Assembly (NCBI GenBank): GCA_016858145.1 | Contig: JAEHOE010000011.1 | Span: 1,426,001 to 1,490,000 of the forward strand | Length of the DNA stretch: 64,000 bases | Reading direction: 5' to 3' | From: Edaphochlamys debaryana | Lineage: Eukaryota; Chlorophyta; Chlorophyceae; Chlamydomonadales | Shown: positions 23,872-34,200 of the stretch, piece by piece | Numbering within the stretch: position 1 is the stretch's first letter | Layout of the letters: the number at the start of each line of letters is the position of its first letter | Notes under the pieces: generated by a model | Database searches by the model: none | What the model was told of the DNA's origin: nothing | The model's input: only the letters and a program-made list of their open reading frames with translations | Translations under genes and position numbers: made by a program

Positions 23872-26800
23872 CTACTTCTCAGCCGAGGCACCAGCCGGGG
23901 CGCCGCCGCCGTTGGGGCCTCCACTGCCGCCGGAGTTCTGAGGTCCTCCACCGCCGCCGGCCGGAGTGCCATTGGGAGCGCCGTTGGGAGCCGGGCCGGG
24001 GGAGCTGTTCGGGCCACCACCGCCGCCGGCAGGGGTGCCGCCGGCAGGAGTGCCGCTGGGGTTGCCGCCGCCGGCGGCAGGGGTGCCATTGGGGTTGCCG
24101 CCGCCGCCGCCGGCAGGGGTGCCGCCGGCAGGAGTGCCGCTGGGGTTGCCGCCGCCGCCGCCGGAGGGCGTGCCGCCGGCAGGGGTGCCGCTGGGGGTAC
24201 CGCCCTCGCCGGCAGGCGTGCCGCTGGGTGTGCTGCCGCCGCCCGCGGGAGTGCCGCCGGCAGGGGTGCCACTGGGTGTGCCGCCGCCGCCACCAGGAGC
24301 GCCGCCCTCGCCGCCAGGAGTGCCGCCGGCAGGGGTGCCGCCCTCGCCGCCAGGAGTGCCGCCGGCAGGAGTGCCGCCGGCAGGGGTGCCGCCAGCAGGA
24401 GCGCCGCCCTCGCCGCCAGGAGTGCCGCCGGCAGGGGTGCCGCCAGCAGGGGTGCCGCCAGCAGGGGTGCCGCCCTCGCCGGCAGGGGTGCCGCCGGCAG
24501 GGGTGCCGCCAGCAGGGGTGCCGCCCTCGCCGGCAGGAGTGCCGCCGGCAGGGGTGCCGCCAGCAGGGGTGCCGCCCTCGCCGCCAGGAGTGCCGCCGGC
24601 AGGGGTGCCGCCAGCAGGGGTGCCGCCAGCAGGGGTGCCGCCCTCGCCGGCAGGAGTGCCGCCGGCAGGGGTGCCGCCAGCAGGGGTGCCGCCCTCGCCG
24701 GCAGGAGTGCCGCCGGCAGGGGTGCCGCCAGCAGGGGTGCCGCCCTCGCCGGCAGGAGTGCCGCCGGCAGGGGTGCCGCCAGCAGGAGCGCCGCCCTCGC
24801 CGCCAGGCGCGCCGCCGGCAGGGGTGCCGCCAGCAGGGGTGCCGCCCTCGCCGGCAGGAGTGCCGCCGGCAGGGGTGCCGCCAGCAGGGGTGCCGCCCTC
24901 GCCGGCAGGAGTGCCGCCGGCAGGGGTGCCGCCAGCAGGGGTGCCGCCCTCGCCGCCAGGAGTGCCGCCGGCAGGGGTGCCGCCAGCAGGGGTGCCGCCA
25001 GCAGGGGTGCCGCCCTCGCCGGCAGGAGTGCCGCCGGCAGGGGTGCCGCCAGCAGGGGTGCCGCCCTCGCCGGCAGGAGTGCCGCCGGCAGGGGTGCCGC
25101 CAGCAGGGGTGCCGCCCTCGCCGGCAGGAGTGCCGCCGGCAGGGGTGCCGCCAGCAGGGGTGCCGCCCTCGCCGGCAGGAGTGCCGCCGGCAGGGGTGCC
25201 GCCGGCAGGGGTGCCGCCAGCAGGGGTGCCGCCCTCGCCGGCAGGGGTGCCGCCGGCAGGGGTGCCGCCAGCAGGGGTGCCGCCCTCGCCGGCAGGAGTG
25301 CCGCCGGCAGGGGTGCCGCCAGCAGGGGTGCCGCCCTCGCCGCCAGGAGTGCCGCCGGCAGGGGTGCCGCCAGCAGGGGTGCCGCCAGCAGGGGTGCCGC
25401 CCTCGCCGGCAGGGGTGCCGCCGGCAGGGGTGCCGCCAGCAGGGGTGCCGCCCTCGCCGGCAGGAGTGCCGCCGGCAGGGGTGCCGCCAGCAGGGGTGCC
25501 GCCCTCGCCGGCAGGAGTGCCGCCGGCAGGGGTGCCGCCGGCAGGGGTGCCGCCAGCAGGGGTGCCGCCAGCAGGAGTGCCGCCGGCAGGAGTGCCGCCG
25601 GCAGGGGTGCCGCCAGCAGGAGCGCCGCCCTCGCCGCCAGGAGTGCCGCCGGCAGGGGTGCCGCCAGCAGGGGTGCCGCCCTCGCCGCCAGGAGTGCCGC
25701 CGGCAGGGGTGCCGCCAGCAGGAGCGCCGCCCTCGCCGCCAGGCGCGCCGCCGGCAGGGGTGCCGCCAGCAGGGGTGCCGCCCTCGCCGCCAGGAGTGCC
25801 GCCGGCAGGGGTGCCGCCAGCAGGGGTGCCGCCCTCGCCGCCAGGAGTGCCGCCGGCAGGGGTGCCGCCAGCAGGAGCGCCGCCCTCGCCGCCAGGCGCG
25901 CCGCCGGCAGGGGTGCCGCCAGCAGGGGTGCCGCCCTCGCCGGCAGGAGTGCCGCCGGCAGGGGTGCCGCCAGCAGGGGTGCCGCCCTCGCCGGCAGGAG
26001 TGCCGCCGGCAGGGGTGCCGCCAGCAGGGGTGCCGCCCTCGCCGGCAGGAGTGCCGCCGGCAGGGGTGCCGCCAGCAGGGGTGCCGCCCTCGCCGGCAGG
26101 AGTGCCGCCGGCAGGGGTGCCGCCAGCAGGGGTGCCGCCAGCAGGAGTGCCGCCCTCGCCGCCAGGAGTGCCGCCGGCAGGGGTGCCGCCAGCAGGGGTG
26201 CCGCCCTCGCCGGCAGGAGTGCCGCCGGCAGGAGTGCCGCCGGCAGGGGTGCCGCCAGCAGGGGTGCCGCCAGCAGGAGTGCCGCCGGCAGGGGTGCCGC
26301 CAGCAGGACCAGGGCTCTCGCCGGCAGGGGCAGGCGACTCGCCGGCAGGGGCAGGCGACTCGCCGGCAGGAGCAGGACTCTCGCCGGCAGGGGCAGGCGA
26401 CTCGCCGGCAGGGGCAGGCGACTCGCCGGCAGGGGCAGGACTCTCGCCGGCAGGGGCAGGCGACTCGCCGGCTGGAGCAGGCGACTCCCCGGCAGGGGCT
26501 GGCGACGCGCCGGCAGGGGCTGGCGACTCGCCAGCAGGGGCAGGCGACTCGCCGGCAGGGGCAGGCGACTCGCCGGCAGGAGCAGGGCTCTCGCCGGCAG
26601 GGGCAGGGCTCTCGCCGGCAGGGACAGGCGACTCGCCGGCAGGAGCAGGCGACTCGCCGGCAGGAGCAGGCGACTCGCCGGCTGGAGCAGGAGACTCGCT
26701 GGCTGGGGCGGGGCTCTCCTCTACACCAGCAATCCCACCTGTCGTGCCATCAGTGGGAGAGGGCGTGGGCGAAGGGCCGGGCGACAGGGAGGTCGTTGAC

Positions 26801-29800
26801 GCAGGGCTGGGCGAGGGCGAGACAGTTGCGGCGGGAGACGGCGAAGGCGAGGCAGAGGTCCCGCTGATGCCGGCAGCAGCCTCGGCGGCGGCTGTCGCAG
26901 CGGCCTGGGCATTGCCGCCGCTAGCGGTAGCCGAAGCGGTGGCGGTGGCAGCGGCGGAGGCAATGGCGCTGACGTCAGCGCCGGCGGGGGCCCTAGCGAC
27001 GGCTTGAGCGGCAGCCGTGGCGGCGGCGGCGGCGTTGCCGGTAGAGCTGGCCGCCGCAGAGGCCTCTGCAGCGGCAGTGGCGATTGCGCTGACGTCAGCA
27101 CCCGCCGGGGCTGAGGCGGCGGCCTGGCCGGCAGCGATGGCGGCAGCGTTGGCGTTGGAGCCAGCAGGGGTGGCGGCAGCAGCCTGGGCAGCGGCGGTGG
27201 CGGCGGCCTGGGCGTTGCCACCGGTAGCCGTGGCGGAGGCAGCGGCGAAGGCGACGGCGAAGGCAAAGGAGCCCGAGCCGGCGGAGGCGGCAGCGCTGGC
27301 GGCGGCGGTGGCAATGGCGTTTACGTTGGCACCGGTCGGAGCGGTGGCAGCTGCTTGGCCGGCGGCGATGGCGGCGGCAGTTGCGTTGCCGCCAGCAGGG
27401 GTGGCGGCGAAGGCCTCAGCGGCGGCGGTGGCGGCGGCCTGGGCGTTGCCTCCGCTGGCCTGGGCACTGGCGGTGGCGGCAGCGACGGCGGAGGCCGAGC
27501 TACCGCCAGCGCCGGGGGTGGCGGCGGGCGATGGCGTGGGGGTGCTGGAGGTGGAAGCGGGGGTCGACGGTGTGGGGATGACGGTGGCAGGGGTGGTGCT
27601 GCCGGCGGTCGCCGCAGCAGCGGCGGTGGCTTGGGCAGAGGCAGTCTGGATGGAGGATAGGAAGGAAGCGATGGCGGAGACAAAGGAGGAGGCGGTGGCG
27701 GTGGCAGGCCCAGCGGGTGTGCCCGCTGAGGGGGCAGCGGTGGAGATGCCCAGGCAGCTGGCGACGGCGGGCGAGCGAGCGAGGATGTCGTTGCTGGCAA
27801 ACTCCTGGGAAGCTGCAAGCACGCACAGGGCAGCGGGGCGGACGGGACGGCGGAGGCGTGAGCACAACCGCAGTTGGCCGCAGAAGTCAATCCAGGTCAA
27901 GCAGGGCGGCCCAGCGGACCCGGCTTGACTGCCCCGGCCGCAGCTCACCCTTCAAGATGTTGAGGATGGAGTTGCATCCAGACACGGACACGATGGCCTG
28001 GATGGCCTGTGCATGGGGAAGGGGAAGAGGCCGGCAAGCCGTCAGCGCACTCTGCCGCAAAACACCAGGTATAGGGGCTCCGCGCTCAGTCCCAGCCTTC
28101 CCTAAACTATACACCCTCAGCTCCTCCCAGCCCTCCCTCCCTCCCGCTCACCGCCGCGTACGCCGCCCCCGCCCCCGACTGAGTGCCGTTGGTGAGGGCG
28201 GTGGCGAGTGCGTAGCCCGCGCCGCGAGCCAGCGTTGAGTTGTCGTTGGACAGCACCAGCGCCTGAGCCAGCACACCGCCCACAGTGGTGGCGTTCTGGG
28301 GGAGGGAGGGAGGGGAGGGGGGCGGGGGCGACGGGTGGGGGTGGGGGTGAAAGGATCCTCAGGGCAGCTCACGCGCTATCCGCCAGGCAAGGCATGAGGG
28401 GATATGAGCACCAGAAGGGCCCATTAAGCGGTGGCAAGCACAAAGGAACACCCCACCCCACCTGGTCGAACGCCTGGCCCAGGGCCGTGGCGATGGCATC
28501 GATGGAGGTGCGGTTGAGCGCGTAGGCAGCGGACAGAACCTGGGGGGAGGGGTGGCACACAGCAGGGCCCTCAACGAGCATAAAGGCTGCAGGGAGCAAC
28601 ATGCACCACTGGCTTCCGAGGCAGAGCAAGGAAGGCCTCCGCCCCGTGCCCACCTGCGCCAGGGCTGCCGCGGAGGTGTTGCTCTGCCCAGCGGCGGTGA
28701 CGATTGCGGACACAACAGCCGAGGTGTTGCCGGCCTGGACGGCCTGGGGGTGGGAAAGAGGGAACGAGAGAGCTTAGGAAGCAGGGCGAGGGTCAGGGGG
28801 TCGCCGCTCCGCTCAGGACCCGTTGCAGCACAGTGTCTGCTTGATCCTGCCTCAAGCCCCTCTTGGAAGTCCGCTCGCTCGTGCCTCTTGCAAGCTTCCC
28901 ACAAGCCCCACACCTGCACGAAGGCGTTGGCGACGGTGAGGGCGGTGATGTCGCCTCCCTCGAACACGGCTTGCGTGACGGCGCCGGCGACGCCCTCGGT
29001 CGCGTTGGTGCCGCTGGCAACAGCGCTGGCAATGGTCTCCGCGACGGCCGTGGCGGCGGCGGCGGGGGCTGCGCCGGGGCAGGGGCAAGGGGAGGGGAGG
29101 GTCAGCACCACTCTGAAAGACAGAAGAGCACAGCCCGGCACTAAGCAAGGTTTGGTGCCTGTATTAGCAACCTCTCACCGGCCTGGGCCGCCTGCGTGAT
29201 GGCGTTGCTGGCGGCGGTGGATGCGGCGCCGCCGGTGCGGGCGGCCTCGATCAGGGCTTGCACGGCGGAGCTGAGGCCGGCCTGACGCTGAACGGCCTGT
29301 GGGGGGTGGAAGGGGGGGACGAAGGAGGGTAGGCTCACAGCATGCAGGTACGTATCGGAGGGTCAGCGGGAGGTAATGGAGGGCATGGAGGGCGGACGCC
29401 CGCAAACCGTCAGAGCAGCACATCATTCGAAGCCCGCTGCCGACGCTGAGACACGGGCCCGTGAGGACACGTCAGGCTCACCTGAGCGATGGCGGCGGCA
29501 ACGGCGTCGCTCGCAGCGGTGCTCTGGGCGGCGGCCTGGGCGAGCGTCTGGGCGGTGGCGGCGGCGCTGCCTTGTGCGTCGGCGGTCGCAAAGGCCTGGG
29601 CGGCGGCGTTGGCGGCAGTGGAGGCGCCGGCTGCGGGGGCAAGGGACACGGACAGGGGCCCGATCGTCAAGGAGGGTCAACCCATGAGGGCGGGGGGAAG
29701 CCAGGGGGTGCATGGAGCCTAACCCTGGCGAGTGCGGCAGACCGAGGGATGGGGGTGCGCACGGGACATCCATGGCCAGGCCGCGCAGGGGCGGGGCTCA

Positions 29801-30678
29801 CCCGTGGAGGCGGCGCTGGCGAAGGCGGTGGCTGCGGTCTGTGCTGAGGCGCCTCCCTGGAGGGGGACGGGCGTGAGGGAGGGGTGAGCGAGGGGGAGAG
29901 GCGGACTGCAGTGCAATTGTGCTCAGCACCCTCTACCCCTTGGCCGGCCGGGAGCCCCGAGCCCCGCTGGACCGGAAACAGGCCCTTCCCAGCCCTGTCC
30001 ATGCCCCCACACACCTGGGCCGAAGCGGAAGCAATCCCCTCGGCCGCGGCGGTGGGGTTGGAGGCGGCAGCAGAGGCGATGGCCTGAGGACAAGGCGGTC
30101 GAGTAAGGGAGGAAAAAGGGTAGTTGGGAACGCAGCAGAGGGAGGGTTGCGGGGGGAGAGTTTGCAGGCCAGCTCACCGCAAGCTACCGCTGACTCCAGG
30201 CAACGCCCGCCCAGCCCTCGCCCCCGCCACGACCCACCTCCGCGGCAGCCTGGGCGTTGCCAGAGCCAGCGGCCTGAGGGCCCGTGGGCAGGATAGGGAG
30301 GCAGGCGTCACGCGCATGCGGGCAGTCCCCGAGCCCCGTTTGCTCGCGTCAGGCCATTCAGGCCAAGCGCCCCGTCCGCCCCTTCGCACCTGGGCGATTG
30401 CGGTGGCGCTGGCATTAGCGGACGCCGTCTGTCTGAGCTTGCGGCCTGGGGCAGGCGGGGAGGGCGTGGAAAGCAGCAGGATTCAGCGGCTTGGCCCCAG
30501 CGGAAACGAGGCCGCCAGACGGCACGCGCGGCCCCGGATTGCGCGTTCGCGACGCCACAATCGCGCATTGCGGCGGTGCCGCCCCAGATCTACCGTGTGC
30601 GGGGGCAGCGCCGCCCACGAGCAGTGCTGCTGCGAGCAGCAGGGCCGCCGCCGCGAGGGCGGGGCGCGTGCGAGCCAT
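23872..30678 (-). CDS. Gene C: giant secreted silk/elastin-like protein with GGTPA array
   Basis: Thirteen exons on the minus strand: 30678-30594, 30445-30390, 30273-30238, 30083-30015, 29856-29802, 29630-29482, 29296-29179, 29068-28914, 28743-28654, 28539-28462, 28295-28152, 28006-27949 and 27812-23872. Total 1677 aa. Residues 1 to about 28 are a signal peptide. Residues 29-364 are exon-coded Ala-rich modules. Cysteines occur in SGCNS and ASCLG. Residues about 468-680 are Ala-rich units of about 20 residues (G-x-N/D then alternating Ala). Residues about 730-865 are SPAPAGE heptads, and about 865-1550 are GGTPA pentads. The Gly/Pro/Asn-rich tail ends in ASAEK. The GGTPA pentad is elastin-like in size and Gly/Pro content. 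The first twelve exons have exactly the same lengths as in gene D. An extracellular fibrous role is inferred from composition and the signal peptide. Confidence 0.82.
24260..26308 (-). repeat. GGTPA-coding minisatellite (51-bp unit)
   Basis: Read as protein on the minus strand, the dominant unit is GGTPAGGTPAGGTPAGE (17 residues, 51 bp), mixed with shorter 15-bp GGTPA steps and GGAPGGE variants. The array covers about 2 kb, or roughly 40 units. All unit lengths are multiples of three, so the gene C frame is kept, and other frames stay open by chance. Confidence 0.9.
26309..26715 (-). repeat. SPAPAGE heptad array in gene C (21-bp unit)
   Basis: About 19-20 copies of the heptad SPAPAGE, with a few substitutions, lie between the Ala-rich 20-mers and the GGTPA array. 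The SPAP motif fits hydroxyproline O-glycosylation of arabinogalactan type. The same kind of array is present in gene D at the equivalent place. Confidence 0.88.
26720..30445. repeat. Left arm of the C/D inverted duplication
   Basis: This arm is the reverse complement of about 31440-35125. Matching exon starts have constant coordinate sums of about 61837-61846, as expected of a palindrome. From about exon 5 to exon 12 even the introns match almost perfectly. One visible difference is a 9-base insertion in gene D just before its exon 6. Similarity is weaker near the centre (exons 1-4). Confidence 0.85.
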
Positions 30679-31222
30679 TCTTCCGAGCTGCGTGCCGGCG
30701 CCCTAGCTGCTCCAGCGGCTAACAGCAAAAACGTGAGTAACGATGAAAAGGAGACACTCTCGACCCCAAGGCGCCTTGGGATAAGGCCACGCAGCGGTGC
30801 ACGCAGCGCGTCGTCAAGAAAATAAAATCGGTGCGATACGACAAAACGTGAGGGGTGACCCGAGGGGCGCCGCGCCTGCACGCGCGCGGGAACTGGGTCT
30901 GGAAGCTGGAGGCGGCGGTGCGGCGCAGCAAGTGGAGCGCGGGAAGGCTGGCTGGAAGGCGGGGGCTGGAAGGCGGGGGAGTGCCGCGGCCCCCGGCGCA
31001 GCATTAAAGCTTTGTGATTGCTGACGGTGGTGGTCCCCGGTCCTCCCCGGCCGGGTGCGGCGCCCCGGCGGCTGTAGCACGCGTGGTGGCAAAAGCGCGG
31101 GAAAGGGGCCTCCCAGCACGCATACTCGCAGAACAGACCCTGCAAACAGCTCGAACGTCGTGATCTAGCCCTAGCCCTAGCTCTAGCGGATTAGCTAGCG
31201 CTGCTCCCCGCCAGCCCCCGCC
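30679..31222. promoter_or_regulatory. Divergent promoter region between genes C and D
   Basis: These 544 bases separate the start codons of two near-identical genes read in opposite directions, so both promoters must lie here or in introns. The sequence is not itself palindromic and shows no clear match to the A/B upstream block. Near gene D the run CTAGCCCTAGCCCTAG occurs around 31165-31180. Confidence 0.55.
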
Positions 31223-34200
31223 ATGGCTCGCACTCGCCCCGCCCTCGCGGCGGCGGCCCTGCTGCTCGCAGCTGCGCTGCTCGGGGGAAGCGTCGCCCCC
31301 GCTCACGGTAAATACGAAGCTGCACTACCACAAGCGGCCGGGTCGCTCGGCTGGACGTGCCGTCTGCCGACCCACCTCCGCTGGATGGGGCCACCCCGCT
31401 GACCCCTGCTGCCTTTCGCGCCCTCCCCGCCTGCCCCAGGCCGCAAGCTCAGACAGACGGCGTCCGCTAATGCCAGCGCCACCGCTATCGCCGAGGTGCG
31501 AAGGGGCGGGCCGGGCTGTTGGCCGAAATGTCCTGACGCAAGGAAGTCCGCATGCGCGTGACGCCTGAGTCTCTTTCTTGCCCACGGGCCCTCAGGCCAC
31601 TGGCTCTGGCAACGCCCAGGCTGCCGCAGAGGTGGGTCGTGGCGGGGGCGAGGGCTGGCCGGGTGATCATCAGGGTCAGCGGGAGCGTGCCGTGCCGTGG
31701 TGTGTGGCCTACACACCCTCCCGCCTGCACACCCTCCCAACACGCCTCCACCTCCCATCTCAACCCTTCTTGTCCCCAGGCCATCGCCTCTGCTGCCGCC
31801 TCCAACCCCACCGCTGCTGCCGAGGGGTTTGCTTCCGCTTCGGCCCAGGTGTGTGGGGGCGGGGACAGGGGGGGTGAGATGGACGTGGGCACGCCTTGCG
31901 CGGTCTCGCACGTCGGGCCAGCCCTGAAGTCCCCGACCCGTACGCTTAACGACCCCTCCCTCCACACCGTCCCCCTTCAGGGAGGCGCCTCAGCACAGAC
32001 CGCAGCCACCGCCTTCGCCAGCGCCGCCTCCACGGGTGAGCCCCGCCCCTGCGCGGCCTGGCCATGGATGTCCCGTGCGCACCCCCATCCCTCGGTCTGC
32101 CGCACTCGCCAGGGTTAGGCTCCATGCACCCCCTGGCTTCCCCCTGCCCTCATGGGTTGACCCTCCTTGACGATCGGGCCCCTGTCCGTGCCCCTAGTGC
32201 CCCTTACACCCGCAGCCGGCGCCTCCACTGCCGCCAACGCCGCCGCTCAGGCCTTTGCGACCGCCGACGCACAGGGAACCGCCGCCGCCACCGCCCAGAC
32301 GCTTGCCCAGGCCGCCGCCCAGAGCACCGCTGCGAGCGACGCCGTTGCCGCCGCCATCGCTCAGGTGAGCCTGACGTGTCCTCACGGGCCCGTGTCTCAG
32401 CGCCGGCAGCGGGCTTCGAATGATGTGCTGCTCTGACGGTTTGCGGGCGTCCGCCCTCCATGCCCTCCATTACCTCCCGCTGACCCTCCGATACGTACCT
32501 GCATGCTGTGAGCCTACCCTCCTTCGTCCCCCCCTTCCACCCCCCACAGGCCGTTCAGCGTCAGGCCGGCCTCAGCTCCGCCGTGCAAGCCCTGATCGAG
32601 GCCGCCCGCACCGGCGGCGCCGCATCCACCGCCGCCAGCAACGCCATCACGCAGGCGGCCCAGGCCGGTGAGAGGTTGCTAATACAGGCACCAAACCTTG
32701 CTTAGTGCCGGGCTGTGCTCTTCTGTCTTTCAGAGTGGTGCTGACCCTCCCCTCCCCTTGCCCCTACCCCGGCGCAGCCCCCGCCGCCGCCGCCACGGCC
32801 GTCGCGGAGACCATTGCCAGCGCTGTTGCCAGCGGCACCAACGCGACCGAGGGCGTCGCCGGCGCCGTCACGCAAGCCGTGTTCGAGGGAGGCGACATCA
32901 CCGCCCTCACCGTCGCCAACGCCTTCGTGCAGGTGTGGGGCTTGTGGGAAGCTTGCAAGAGGCACGAGCGAGCGGACTTCCAAGAGGGGCTTGAGGCAGG
33001 ATCAAGCAGACACTGTGCTGCAACGGGTCCTGAGCGGAGCGGCGACCCCCTGACCCTCGCCCTGCTTCCTAAGCTCTCTCGTTCCCTCTTTCCCACCCCC
33101 AGGCCGTCCAGGCCGGCAACACCTCGGCTGTTGTGTCCGCAATCGCCACCGCCGCTGGGCAGAGCAACACCTCCGCGGCAGCCCTGGCGCAGGTGGGCAC
33201 GGGGCGGAGGCCTTCCTTGCGCTGCCTCGGAAGCCAGTGGTGCATGTTGCTCCCTGCAGCCTTTATGCTCGTTGAGGGCCCTGCTGTGTGCCACCCCACC
33301 CCCCAGGTCCTGTCCGCTGCCTACGCGCTCAACCGCACCTCCATCGATGCCATCGCCACGGCCCTGGGCCAGGCGTTCGACCAGGTGGGGTGGGGTGTTC
33401 CTTTGTGCTTGCCACCGCTTAATGGGCCCTTCTGGTGCTCATATCCCCTCATGCCTTGCCTGGCGGATAGCGCGTGAGCTGCCCTGAGGATCCTTTCACC
33501 CCCACCCCCACCCGTCGCCCCCGCCCCCCTTCCCTCCCTCCCTCCCCCAGAACGCCACCACTGTGGGCGGTGTGCTGGCTCAGGCGCTGGTTCTGTCCAA
33601 CGACAACTCAACGCTGGCTCGCGGCGCGGGCTACGCACTCGCCACCGCCCTCACCAACGGCACTCAGTCGGGGGCGGGGGCGGCGTACGCGGCGGTGAGC
33701 GGGAGGGAGGGAGGGCTGGGAGGAGCTGAGGGTGTATAGTTTAGGGAAGGCTGGGACTGAGCGCGGAGCCCCTATACCTGGTGTTTTGCGGCAGAGTGCG
33801 CTGACGGCTTGCCGGCCTCTTCCCCTTCCCCATGCACAGGCCATCCAGGCCATCGTGTCCGTGTCTGGATGCAACTCCATCCTCAACATCTTGAAGGGTG
33901 AGCTGCGGACTTGCGTGCTAAGCGGGTCCGCTGGGCCGCCCTGCTTGACCTGGATTGACTTCTGCGGCCAACTGCGGTTGTGCTCACGCCTCCGCCGTCC
34001 CGTCCGCCCCGCTGCCCTGTGCGTGCTTGCAGCTTCCCAGGAGTTTGCCAGCAACGACATCCTCGCTCGCTCGCCCGCCGTCGCCAGCTGCCTCGGCATC
34101 TCCTCCGCATCCCCCTCAGCGGGCACACCCGCTGGGCCTTCCACCACCGCCGCCTCCTCCTTTGCCTCCGCCATCGCCTCCTTCCTATCCTCCATCCAGG

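Noticed and set aside
24260..26308. Regular repeats that might be taken for a CRISPR array
   Set aside because: There are no unique spacers, the units are contiguous and coding, and the setting is eukaryotic.
23811..27007. Two open frames of more than 1000 codons on the plus strand across gene C
   Set aside because: They arise because the array units are multiples of three bases, so any frame without a stop in one unit stays open. They lack splice structure and a signal peptide, and the minus-strand frame joins in phase to twelve upstream exons.
31161..31190. CCCTAG repeats as an interstitial telomere
   Set aside because: Only about two and a half units are present, and the unit is not the TTTTAGGG telomere repeat of Chlamydomonas-type algae.
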